A stretch of 34,950 nucleotides of DNA from a virus. Position 1 is the first letter of the stretch, and each line of letters begins with the position of its first letter. Under the pieces are notes generated by a model. The model saw only the letters and a list, made by a program, of their open reading frames with translations, made no database searches and was not told where the DNA came from. Shown here piece after piece: positions 23,598-30,534 of the stretch. Position numbers and translations under genes: made by a program. The stretch covers positions 1 through 34,950 of IMG/VR virus record IMGVR_UViG_3300030098_004614; one strand, given 5' to 3'.

Positions 23598-25131
23598 GTA
23601 ACCTCCCTGTCTTGTTATCAAAATATAAAGTCCCCGCCAGTCCGGTCTCTCCGCTGAATCTATTCTTCAGTACCCGAAGGCGCGTTTGGTTGGCGTCTTC
23701 CACCGCTTGTTGGTTGCGTTCCATGCCAAGCACGATGTCCGATAACTGAGCGATGGCTGCTGAACCACGAAGATGAGCGAGCGAAGTGACCGCTCCCTCT
23801 TCGTGACCCGCTCCATGTGGACGCTTCAAATGAGACACCAAGATCATTCCGCAGTTAGTCTCCTCGACCAAGGAGCGTAGTCGGGTCATGGTGTTGTCGA
23901 TGAGGCGTCGTTCGTCATCACCCTCGAACCCACTGACCACGATGCTTAGATGGTCTAGGAAGATCCAGTCACATCCCATTCCCTTGCATAGATACCTGAC
24001 CTTCGCCAACAGGTTGTCGGAATCACAGCTTCCCCAATGGTCGTAGGTGTAGAAGTTACCGTTGCCTATCGTCTCCTTGAAAGGTTCCTCCAACTTGTCG
24101 TAATCAATCTTTTGTTCGAGGTGCAGAGGACGACTGAGGTGGATGCCTAAAATACCTAGAGCGGTGCGTCTGACACTTTCTTCCAACGCTATGTATCCGA
24201 CGGTCTCCCCGCTCTTCAACAGATTGTAACAAACCTCACGACACAACAGGCTCTTGCCAATACCGCTACCCGCGCAGATGGTTACCAGTTCTCCTCGCCT
24301 GAGACCGTGGGTCTTCTCGTTCAAGTCATTGTAAGGATAAGGCTTGGAGTCCTCGTTCTTCTCCTCGGTGATCTTCTCCCATAGTTCATCCGCAGTAACG
24401 ATACCGTCAGGTCTGTAGGAACGAGCGTTCCAAACGGCCTGCACCAGTTCCCTCGAACGGTTCGCAGTCAACATGTCATTGGGATCCTTCAAAGGAATCT
24501 CAGCTATCTTCGCTCTTCCTGGCGCTAACATCGCCGCGCATTCCGCAGCCGCGTTTCTTCCGGCGTCGTCCATGTCGAACATGAACACCACTTCATCGTA
24601 TCGCTCCAACCAATCGAGGGAGTGGGCGACGTACTTCTTTCCACTCGCCGCTCCGTGGGGAACCGATACCACAGGCCACTTGTTCTCGAACGCTTGGGAG
24701 ACGGACAAAGCATCTACCTCACCTTCGGTCACCACCACCCGTCTGCCTCCGTCCTTCCATATATGTTGTCCGTAAAGACCGACCAATTCCCCTCTGACCT
24801 TGAAGCTTTTGTCGGGGAACCGTAGCTTCTGTCCCACTAAGTTACCGTTTTGAGCGCGGTAGTTGGCTATCTGTACCGAGGTGTCGTCACATCTTCCGAC
24901 GTGATAACCCCACTTTTGGCAAGTCTCCCGCGTGAGACCCCTCCTAGCCAATGCCTGAACCCTACCTTGCACGAAACTTCCGTTCACTTGGCGGGTTTGT
25001 TTTTGCTGTCCGTGTTGTCCTCCAATGAAAGAGCCGCAAGAAAAGCACTTTGAGCTTCCGTCTTGGTTAATGGATCGAGCGTCACTCGACCCGCACTTGG
25101 GACACGGTAAGTGTGTTGATTGGAAAGCCAT
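23527..25131 (-). CDS. DNA primase-helicase (gp4-like)
   Basis: A 534-residue bifunctional replicase subunit. N-terminal zinc-binding domain (CPKC at 10-13, CFSC at 29-32), primase core with Toprim motifs VVVTEGEVDALS (residues 132-143) and VVFMFDMDDAGRNAA (181-195), and RecA-like helicase with Walker A GSGIGKS (288-294), Walker B DWIFLDHLSIVVSG and the sensor GMILVSHLKRP. T7 gp4 is 566 aa. The C-terminal end is acidic with a terminal Phe (NDNDPPPF), like the T7 tail that binds the polymerase. The gene overlaps endonuclease I at its start (148 bp) and the lysozyme at its end. Confidence 0.97.
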   Translation of the reverse strand: MAFQSTHLPCPKCGSSDARSINQDGSSKCFSCGSFIGGQHGQQKQTRQVNGSFVQGRVQALARRGLTRETCQKWGYHVGRCDDTSVQIANYRAQNGNLVGQKLRFPDKSFKVRGELVGLYGQHIWKDGGRRVVVTEGEVDALSVSQAFENKWPVVSVPHGAASGKKYVAHSLDWLERYDEVVFMFDMDDAGRNAAAECAAMLAPGRAKIAEIPLKDPNDMLTANRSRELVQAVWNARSYRPDGIVTADELWEKITEEKNEDSKPYPYNDLNEKTHGLRRGELVTICAGSGIGKSLLCREVCYNLLKSGETVGYIALEESVRRTALGILGIHLSRPLHLEQKIDYDKLEEPFKETIGNGNFYTYDHWGSCDSDNLLAKVRYLCKGMGCDWIFLDHLSIVVSGFEGDDERRLIDNTMTRLRSLVEETNCGMILVSHLKRPHGAGHEEGAVTSLAHLRGSAAIAQLSDIVLGMERNQQAVEDANQTRLRVLKNRFSGETGLAGTLYFDNKTGRLHEKDSTVFPNDINTANDNDPPPF

Positions 25132-25517
25132 GATGAGGGGATTACTTTGTTACTCCATTTAATGTTTTTCTTGTCGCACCACATTCCGTAGGTGGTCTTG
25201 CTTCCTTTGCGGATCTTGTTGTTGGCGTTCTGAAAGACCATTCTTATCTCCAGTTCAGGGTGTTGTTCCTTCACCAACAGATGTTTTTTTCTGTCTTCGG
25301 GAACCCACACTCCCTTCGCCTCTATTATGATACCGTTAGGTAAGATGAAGTCAGGCGTGTATGTTCCTTTCTTCATGTACTCGATCACCAAGGTTTCGTA
25401 GGAGAAGCCGCAACCCAAGGTGTTAAGTTGGGTTGCGAGCTTCGCCTCGAACATGGAACGAAACCTAGAAATCGGCGATGAGTTCGTCTTCCGCTGCTTT
25501 CGTTTCTTTCTTGGCAT
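24984..25517 (-). CDS. Endonuclease I, Holliday junction resolvase (gp3-like)
   Basis: A 177-residue protein. The ATG at 25517 is chosen because FRSMFEAKLATQL aligns with T7 gp3 FRSGLEDKVSKQL and GGAAGAA precedes the start; a shorter start at 25454 is possible. The active site is complete: E24, D56 (YTPDFILPNG), E66 and K68 (IIEAKG), followed by DRKKHLLVKEQHPELEIRMVFQNANNKIRKGSKTTYGMWC. T7 gp3 is 149 aa; this one has an extra C-terminal tail that overlaps the primase-helicase gene. It resolves branched DNA and helps break down host DNA. The first 53 bp overlap the SSB gene. Confidence 0.95.
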   Translation of the reverse strand: MPRKKRKQRKTNSSPISRFRSMFEAKLATQLNTLGCGFSYETLVIEYMKKGTYTPDFILPNGIIIEAKGVWVPEDRKKHLLVKEQHPELEIRMVFQNANNKIRKGSKTTYGMWCDKKNIKWSNKVIPSSWLSNQHTYRVPSAGRVTLDPLTKTEAQSAFLAALSLEDNTDSKNKPAK

Positions 25518-26136
25518 CCGTTTCTTCCGGTTGATCAAGTTCACCGTCGAAGGTTTCCCCGCCGTGGACGTATCCGCCTTCCACAGCAGTGAAACCGTAG
25601 CTGTCTCCCGACCGTTCGCTTGGGTTGAACGCTTGCAGGTCAATAATCTGCACGGCGCTGAGTTCAAGGGTCATCCCGAACCCACCTACCGCCGGAACGT
25701 TCCAAAACTTAGGACGCACCGCCACCTTCACCTTGGAACCACCACCAACGACAACGTCTTTCGGGTGCGGTTTTCCTTGGGAATCGAAGAGACCGACGGT
25801 TAATTCGTGAACAGTGCCGTCACGACTTACGACCTTGGCCTTTAGCTTGGTCTTGATTTCCCAACCACCTTCTTCGTTGTCTTTGTTATCCACTATAGGA
25901 GAACTAGGCGCTTTCTTAACCGGCTTGCCTCCGTTCTTGGCTACTTCTTGTTCGTAAGCAGCGTCGTAAAACGGTTTAAGTTGTTTCTTGAAAGCGTCCG
26001 CTTCCTTCTTCGTTACGATAACGCCGATCTTGTATTCGCCGTCTTCGTTGAACATTGTGTTCGGGTTGTTGACCCAAGGGTATCTTGCGATTCCTGCGGG
26101 AGTTACGAGGGTTGGTCGTTTAGTCTTTGTAGCCAT
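25465..26136 (-). CDS. Single-stranded DNA-binding protein (gp2.5-like)
   Basis: A 223-residue protein. ARYPWVNNPNTMFNEDGEYKIGVIVTKKEAD at the N-terminus, a Gly-rich VVGGGSKVKVAVRP block and an acidic C-terminus ending DELIADF are diagnostic for T7 gp2.5-type SSB: an OB-fold core and an acidic tail with terminal aromatic that contacts polymerase and helicase. T7 gp2.5 is 232 aa. It lies between RNA polymerase and endonuclease I as in T7-like genomes of this type. Confidence 0.93.
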   Translation of the reverse strand: MATKTKRPTLVTPAGIARYPWVNNPNTMFNEDGEYKIGVIVTKKEADAFKKQLKPFYDAAYEQEVAKNGGKPVKKAPSSPIVDNKDNEEGGWEIKTKLKAKVVSRDGTVHELTVGLFDSQGKPHPKDVVVGGGSKVKVAVRPKFWNVPAVGGFGMTLELSAVQIIDLQAFNPSERSGDSYGFTAVEGGYVHGGETFDGELDQPEETDAKKETKAAEDELIADF

Positions 26137-26163
26137 TTTATCTATGTCCTTTTTTCTGTTTGG

Positions 26164-28581
26164 TTAAGCGAAGAAGTAATCGGAATCCAAGACCGACTCG
26201 GCTTTAAGCGAACCGTATTCAGGGAGTTCCGGTAACTCCTCCTTCGTAGTTTGATCGACCTCTTCCTTGAATTTAAGGAGAAGGTCTTCGTCGAAAATCT
26301 TTGTGTAAGCGTGTCTCAATACAGCGGCCAACTCATCGCATTTGGGGGAGTGCGTACCGTAAGAGTCGTGTATCATCGCAAGGGAATGAACTCCGTAATT
26401 GGTGGCTAGGTTCACCGTCTCATGCAATGCGGAGGCATCGAGGGAGTGTACGAAGTTAGGAGACACGCCGTTGCATTGACGTCTCTTGTCCAAGGATGGT
26501 TCGTCGGACTTCCAAAAAACATGGCTTTGACGCTCGCCTAAAAGGGTCCATATGCTTTGTTGTTTTTGTTGGTTGTACTTTTGTTTGACGGGGAAACCTA
26601 AAGGTGTTGTCCACTTCAGCGAGACGTCTTCTTCCGTCGCCACCCTCGCCACGTCTTGCAACCACTTCATAACCTGCTGCGGACGGGTAAGAACCTCGTT
26701 CATCGAGTTCCATATCAGACGTGAAAGGTAACCCGTCACCTTATAGACCTCTTCCCCGACGAAAGGATCCTTCGCTCCTTTCAACAAACGTCCTTGATAC
26801 CACTCGTCCACGTACGCCCTGCAACTGTATTGAGTTCCTCCGTAAGGCATCACCATCACAGGTCTTTTGGTGGCTTTCCTGTCCACTCCGAAGTCCAACC
26901 ATCCCTTCGCCAAGTGGTCGCCCTTCTTCACGCTTGTCTTCAGCTTTTGATTTACTCGTTCGGCAACGAATGAATACAGGTCGGCGGGAAGGTCGCCGTT
27001 GGAAGACACGTTGGTTGCCAGTCCTCCTACCTCGTCTCTAGATAACAACGACAATATCTGTATGCCGTTGTTGGATGCGTCCATGCTGACGGGAAGGCGC
27101 GTCTTGAAACCCCTTCCACCTACCGCCAACATGTCGCCCCACTCGAAACAAAACGCCAGGAACTGCCACGGTTTGTCGGCTTCCTCCCACCAATCGTTTG
27201 TCTTGGGGTCGGTGTAAACAGCGTGTATCTCCGCACGTTTGTCCGACACCCACTTCACTCGATCATCGAAGGACGCCTTGTCGTAGCCGAAACAGTTAGC
27301 GCCGTGAATTGCCAACCACCTCGCATCTGTTTTCGGTTCCCATATCGTCTCGCTGTTGGCGAACAACAACAGAGAACGAGCGAGATCAGTTCCTTGTGGC
27401 GTTAAATAGTAAGGGACTGGATAGACTCGTCCCCGAAAGTCGCATTGGTGTGGGTAGTAAAAATTTTTGCCACTAAATTTCTTGGCTAAGTGAAGAGTCT
27501 TCAGGGTCTGTAACCGCTGTGATTTCAGACTTAGGTTCAATTCGTAGATGCGTCCGGCTTTTCTTGACCATTCCTTCTTTACGTCGGGGTCGGTGTCCGC
27601 TTCCTTCGGCCAAGGAGGACGCTCGTAATCAGAGCGTCGAGGCATATCGCCTATCTCCCTGTCCGTTTCCCACGCCCACTGCATGATCTTCAGTACCTTG
27701 TCGTTGACCGTCCAAGGTGTCTTTTGTATGTGGTTGACTGCATCCACGACGGGTTGCATCGCATCGAAGTCCACTTCACGGAGGTGGTCCATGTCATAGG
27801 ACTTGATGAACGTTAAAGTAGGAAGAGCCGATGCGTCGTCGGCGTAACCCCCCGACCAAACCGACGTCCAGTCTTTCGGCTCTTCCAAAAGTGGTAACCA
27901 AAGAGGAGAAAGCATTTCCTTCTCCTCGTTGAAGGCGCGTATCCACTCGAACAACTCGTCGGTGGCGGATACGAAACGCTGTGTCTTGTTCTTTTGTGTT
28001 AAAACGTTAATGAAAGCGATGAAGTGCGTGGTCTTCCTTATGGTTTCCAAAACAAAAGAACCTAATCCAACCTTGTCCCTCTTCGACCACGTCTTGAACT
28101 TCTCGATGTTCCCTTTCTTGGCTTCGCCTATCTCATGTCGAAGGAAAGCGTTCCTCTTTCTGTTGTAGCTACGCTTCCCCGCTTTCTTCACGTCCTTGTC
28201 GGCGTAAAGAAATATCTTCGGGTGGTTTTTCTTCAACCACCTATACCTGACCTCGTCCTCCAACACGTTGGCCACCGAAAGAGAACTCTTCACCATAGTT
28301 TTCTTCAAAGATATACTGTCCATCGTCACCTTCAGCGAAAGAAAAGCGATGACTTGTGGTTCTAAATCCCAAATCAGAGGTAACCAAACAGGAACTGCGT
28401 GAGGATTCTTGCGGTGATAAAGAATCGTCTTGCGAAGGTCGTTGATTAGGTCGGGTAAGGCAGCGCGCATCAAACGCTGTCCGTACTGAGTGTCGGTTTC
28501 ACTTCCTCTTGTACGAGCGGACTCGACCTTGGCGCGGTATCGAGCGATACCGGACTCAATCATTTCCTTTTCAATGTCCAT
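26164..28581 (-). CDS. Single-subunit DNA-dependent RNA polymerase (gp1-like)
   Basis: An 805-residue T7-type RNA polymerase (T7 gp1 is 883 aa). Catalytic motifs: SMDASNNGIQILSLLSRD (first Asp, near residue 501), DRKATKRPVMVMPYGG (Lys near 571 and Tyr near 579) and MIHDSYGTHS (Asp near 738). It ends DSDYFFA, like the FAFA end of T7. The open frame extends to a GTG at 28602, but the ATG at 28581 is preferred, since the upstream bases form the leader element CGACACCTCC shared with early genes. It would transcribe the middle and late genes of this phage; the region directly upstream contains a tRNA and an inverted repeat. Confidence 0.96.
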   Translation of the reverse strand: MDIEKEMIESGIARYRAKVESARTRGSETDTQYGQRLMRAALPDLINDLRKTILYHRKNPHAVPVWLPLIWDLEPQVIAFLSLKVTMDSISLKKTMVKSSLSVANVLEDEVRYRWLKKNHPKIFLYADKDVKKAGKRSYNRKRNAFLRHEIGEAKKGNIEKFKTWSKRDKVGLGSFVLETIRKTTHFIAFINVLTQKNKTQRFVSATDELFEWIRAFNEEKEMLSPLWLPLLEEPKDWTSVWSGGYADDASALPTLTFIKSYDMDHLREVDFDAMQPVVDAVNHIQKTPWTVNDKVLKIMQWAWETDREIGDMPRRSDYERPPWPKEADTDPDVKKEWSRKAGRIYELNLSLKSQRLQTLKTLHLAKKFSGKNFYYPHQCDFRGRVYPVPYYLTPQGTDLARSLLLFANSETIWEPKTDARWLAIHGANCFGYDKASFDDRVKWVSDKRAEIHAVYTDPKTNDWWEEADKPWQFLAFCFEWGDMLAVGGRGFKTRLPVSMDASNNGIQILSLLSRDEVGGLATNVSSNGDLPADLYSFVAERVNQKLKTSVKKGDHLAKGWLDFGVDRKATKRPVMVMPYGGTQYSCRAYVDEWYQGRLLKGAKDPFVGEEVYKVTGYLSRLIWNSMNEVLTRPQQVMKWLQDVARVATEEDVSLKWTTPLGFPVKQKYNQQKQQSIWTLLGERQSHVFWKSDEPSLDKRRQCNGVSPNFVHSLDASALHETVNLATNYGVHSLAMIHDSYGTHSPKCDELAAVLRHAYTKIFDEDLLLKFKEEVDQTTKEELPELPEYGSLKAESVLDSDYFFA

Positions 28582-28597
28582 TGGAGGTGTCGTTTTT

Positions 28598-28621
28598 GTC
28601 ACGGTTTTGACACACCGTGAC
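28598..28621 (-). repeat. Inverted repeat upstream of RNA polymerase gene
   Basis: GTCACGG at 28598-28604 and CCGTGAC at 28615-28621 form a perfect 7-bp inverted repeat with a 10-base spacer, 17 bp upstream of the preferred RNA polymerase start. No T-run follows on the minus strand. It could be an operator, or an mRNA hairpin that affects expression of the RNA polymerase. Purely structural evidence. Confidence 0.45.
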
Positions 28622-28725
28622 CGTGTTGGTCTTATAAAAGAAAGACGCGCAGGACTTTAAGTCAAATATATAATTGAAATATTTGAATGATTTAAAGGAG
28701 CGGGCGTAACGGCAGCGGTCACGCT

Positions 28726-28742
28726 TTGGATTTTGAATCCAA
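28726..28742 (-). repeat. Inverted repeat next to tRNA 3' end
   Basis: TTGGATT at 28726-28732 and AATCCAA at 28736-28742 form a perfect 7-bp inverted repeat with a 3-base spacer, 7 bp beyond the 3' end of the tRNA. It could be a weak terminator for the tRNA transcript (no T-run though), or an integrase or excisionase binding site of an attachment region. Confidence 0.45.
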
Positions 28743-28749
28743 TTACTAG

Positions 28750-28834
28750 TGGTGCGGGTGATCGGAGTCGAACCGATACTCCCGAAGGAACGGGTGTTTG
28801 AGACCCGCGCGTCTACCAATTCCGCCACACCCGC
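28750..28834 (-). tRNA. tRNA-Leu (anticodon CAA)
   Basis: A complete cloverleaf on the minus strand: acceptor 5' GCGGGTG pairs with CACCCGC before the encoded ACCA; D-arm GGCGGAATTGGTAGACGC; anticodon stem CGGGT/ACCCG with loop CTCAAAC, giving anticodon CAA (codon UUG); a long class II variable arm (TTCCTTCGGGAGT); T-arm ATCGG-TTCGACT-CCGAT. CCA is encoded. It lies 5 bp after the integrase stop and before the RNA polymerase gene. Such a site between integrase and gp1 is the classical attP place in integrase-carrying T7-like phages, which use tRNA genes as targets. It may serve as functional tRNA, attachment site, or both. Confidence 0.93.
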
Positions 28835-28839
28835 TCTCA

Positions 28840-29889
28840 TTATATTGCCACTTTCGTCACGGGTTTGTCACGTGATTCCTCACCTTGGAGAGCGTCCCGC
28901 GCCTGTTCCAAGTTCTTAGGAGCGAGGTGAGCGTAGCGAAGGGTGGTCTGTATGCTTGAGTGACCCAGGAATTCCTTCACCACACGCAAGTCTATTCCTC
29001 TTTGTATTAATCTAGACGCGCACGTGTGACGGAGGCAGTGAGGAACGAACTGGTCGTCTCCCCCTAACCCGATCAACTCCTTCATGGTGTCCCAAGCATG
29101 ACGGAACTGGTCCTTTCGAAAGATCCAAACACGTAAGTTTTGGGGATCCGTTCCCATCTGTCTCGTGATGGAGTCCATCGCTCGACGGGTCAACGGAATG
29201 GTACGCGCTTGTCCGTTCTTGGTTTCCCACAACCGGACAACTTCTTGTTCGAAGTCCACGTCGCGCCACTCAAGTTTGTGCAGTTCACCGAACCTCATCC
29301 CCGTGTCGATCAACACCTCGATGAAGTCGGCCATCATCGAGCGTTCGATCTCTCGCATCTTGGCAAGCAGTCGGAACTCCTCTTCCGTGGTGACCCATCT
29401 AATCCTGCCTTGAGACTCCTTCTTCCTGTCGATGATAGGCATACGGTCTATGTATCCTCGACGGTAGCAGTGCCTCAGTATCTTGGACAACGCCGCAAGC
29501 TTTCGGTTTATCGTGCCGTTGCTTTTACCGTCCCGCTCCAGTTCCGAAACCAAAGCGTCGATGACGTTTTCGTTGACGTCACGTACGGCTACGCTTGCGC
29601 CGATGCGTTGATAACAATCCTTGGCGTTCCACCAGGAGGTCATCTCCGACTTCGTTCCCTTCCAATGCTTGTCCAAGGTTTCTTCAGCCGCTTGTCTCAA
29701 GTTGATCACAAGTCGGTTCACCTTGGACGCCACCTCTTGGGACACTTCAAGCCCTCGACTGTCCCTGTCGCTGACCACTTGCAGCCAATCGTTAGCCGCT
29801 TCCCAAGTCTTGAAGCTCGGACGCAGTCGCTTGCCGTTGTTCAAGGTGATGTCAGCTTGGAACTTCTTTCCATTCACTCGGATGTTCAT
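28840..29889 (-). CDS. int: Tyrosine-type site-specific integrase
   Basis: A 349-residue integrase. An N-terminal arm-binding-like part (MNIRVNGKKFQADITLNNGKRLRPSFKTWEAANDWL), a core-binding SAM-like domain (about residues 60-150) and the catalytic domain with R199 (DTGMRFGEL), K224 (ETKNGQARTIPL), H284-x-x-R287 (HCLRHTCAS), H310 (EFLGHSS) and nucleophile Y319 (TTLRYAHL). All active-site residues are present. It ends TAATGA, 5 bp before tRNA-Leu. It should catalyse integration at a host tRNA-Leu gene. GGAAACGACAA precedes the ATG. The gene overlaps the upstream winged-helix gene by 38 bp, which points to joint expression. Confidence 0.95.
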   Translation of the reverse strand: MNIRVNGKKFQADITLNNGKRLRPSFKTWEAANDWLQVVSDRDSRGLEVSQEVASKVNRLVINLRQAAEETLDKHWKGTKSEMTSWWNAKDCYQRIGASVAVRDVNENVIDALVSELERDGKSNGTINRKLAALSKILRHCYRRGYIDRMPIIDRKKESQGRIRWVTTEEEFRLLAKMREIERSMMADFIEVLIDTGMRFGELHKLEWRDVDFEQEVVRLWETKNGQARTIPLTRRAMDSITRQMGTDPQNLRVWIFRKDQFRHAWDTMKELIGLGGDDQFVPHCLRHTCASRLIQRGIDLRVVKEFLGHSSIQTTLRYAHLAPKNLEQARDALQGEESRDKPVTKVAI

Positions 29890-30283
29890 TTGTCGTTTCC
29901 TTCCTTTTGTTCTCGGACGCTTTGGATGTTAGCGCGCCTTCTTGTTTTTGTACGTAGGATTTAACAAACCTTTCCACCAGTCTGTCGGACGCCTTCAACG
30001 GCTTCGCCCGTCGGTCGCCGTTCGGAGACACCTCAATCAGTCCGTCGTACACTCCTTGATCGACCGCCTTACGCACCGTTTCATCCGACTTCTTTACCAA
30101 ACGGATGAGATCAGTCACGTAAATGGGAGGTTCTTTCTTGAAGTGGCGGAGAAGAAGCACGTCGACGATCAACCTATGGGTGAGCGACGTCCGTACGTAC
30201 CTTTCCGTACGAGACAGCTTGGTGCGTGTGTGTCTTTCGACCACCGTTTCGAGAAACGGTATGATATTTAATTCATCAAGCAT
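29852..30283 (-). CDS. MarR-like winged-helix DNA-binding protein
   Basis: A 143-residue protein. Residues 25-105 have the winged-helix pattern: HRLIVDVLLLRHFKKEPPIYVTDLIRLVKKSDETVRKAVDQGVYDGLIEVSPNGDRRAKPLKASDRLVERF, with the DRR-K wing motif of MarR-type regulators. The C-terminus is charged and probably disordered (KENKRK, EHPSEWKEVPS). It overlaps the integrase start, so it may regulate or assist integration and excision, or control lysogeny. It is not a classical Xis or CI; no N-terminal HTH_XRE is seen. The ATG is preceded by AAAAAGGAAGACGACAC. Confidence 0.7.
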   Translation of the reverse strand: MLDELNIIPFLETVVERHTRTKLSRTERYVRTSLTHRLIVDVLLLRHFKKEPPIYVTDLIRLVKKSDETVRKAVDQGVYDGLIEVSPNGDRRAKPLKASDRLVERFVKSYVQKQEGALTSKASENKRKETTNEHPSEWKEVPS

Positions 30284-30330
30284 GTGTCGTCTTCCTTTTT
30301 ATTCACACGTATCAAAAGAAAACGTAAGAA

Positions 30331-30534
30331 TCACCCCGAATCTTTTGGGGTATTTTTGTAGGAATCGGAGAAGCGTTCCTTGAAGCGAAACGTTGGTTGA
30401 CCTCCCCTCTTTCTCCAAAAGCGTTCGTAACCGGCGTCCACCATGCGTTTAAGTTCCGTCCACTCGCCGTGAGTGAAACCCGTTACAGCTTCAGTCATTT
30501 GATATTCTTTAGGTATTACTGGTTTATTACTCAT
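30331..30534 (-). CDS. Hypothetical 67-aa protein
   Basis: A short protein (MSNKPVIPKEYQMTEAVTGFTHGEWTELKRMVDAGYERFWRKRGGQPTFRFKERFSDSYKNTPKDSG). It overlaps the methyltransferase end by 8 bp and lies before the winged-helix gene. It has a helical centre (WTELKRMVDAGYERFWRKR) rich in aromatic and basic residues. No family recognised. The DNA at its 3' end forms a small inverted repeat. Confidence 0.65.
   Translation of the reverse strand: MSNKPVIPKEYQMTEAVTGFTHGEWTELKRMVDAGYERFWRKRGGQPTFRFKERFSDSYKNTPKDSG
30333..30357 (+). terminator. Possible rho-independent terminator (plus strand)
   Basis: ACCCC at 30333-30337 pairs with GGGGT at 30347-30351 across a 9-base loop and is followed by A and TTTTT. 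Read on the plus strand this is terminator-like, but no plus-strand gene is known in this region, and on the minus strand there is no T-run. It may limit antisense transcription, or be chance. Confidence 0.3.

Noticed and set aside
28582-28602. GTG start seven codons upstream of the RNA polymerase ATG
   Set aside because: Those codons lie in the leader element CGACACCTCC shared with other genes and would add MTKTTPP, unlike the family.
28571-28840. 89-codon minus-strand frame across the tRNA
   Set aside because: It runs through the tRNA-Leu and the inverted repeats; the tRNA explains the sequence and no ribosome-binding site is present.
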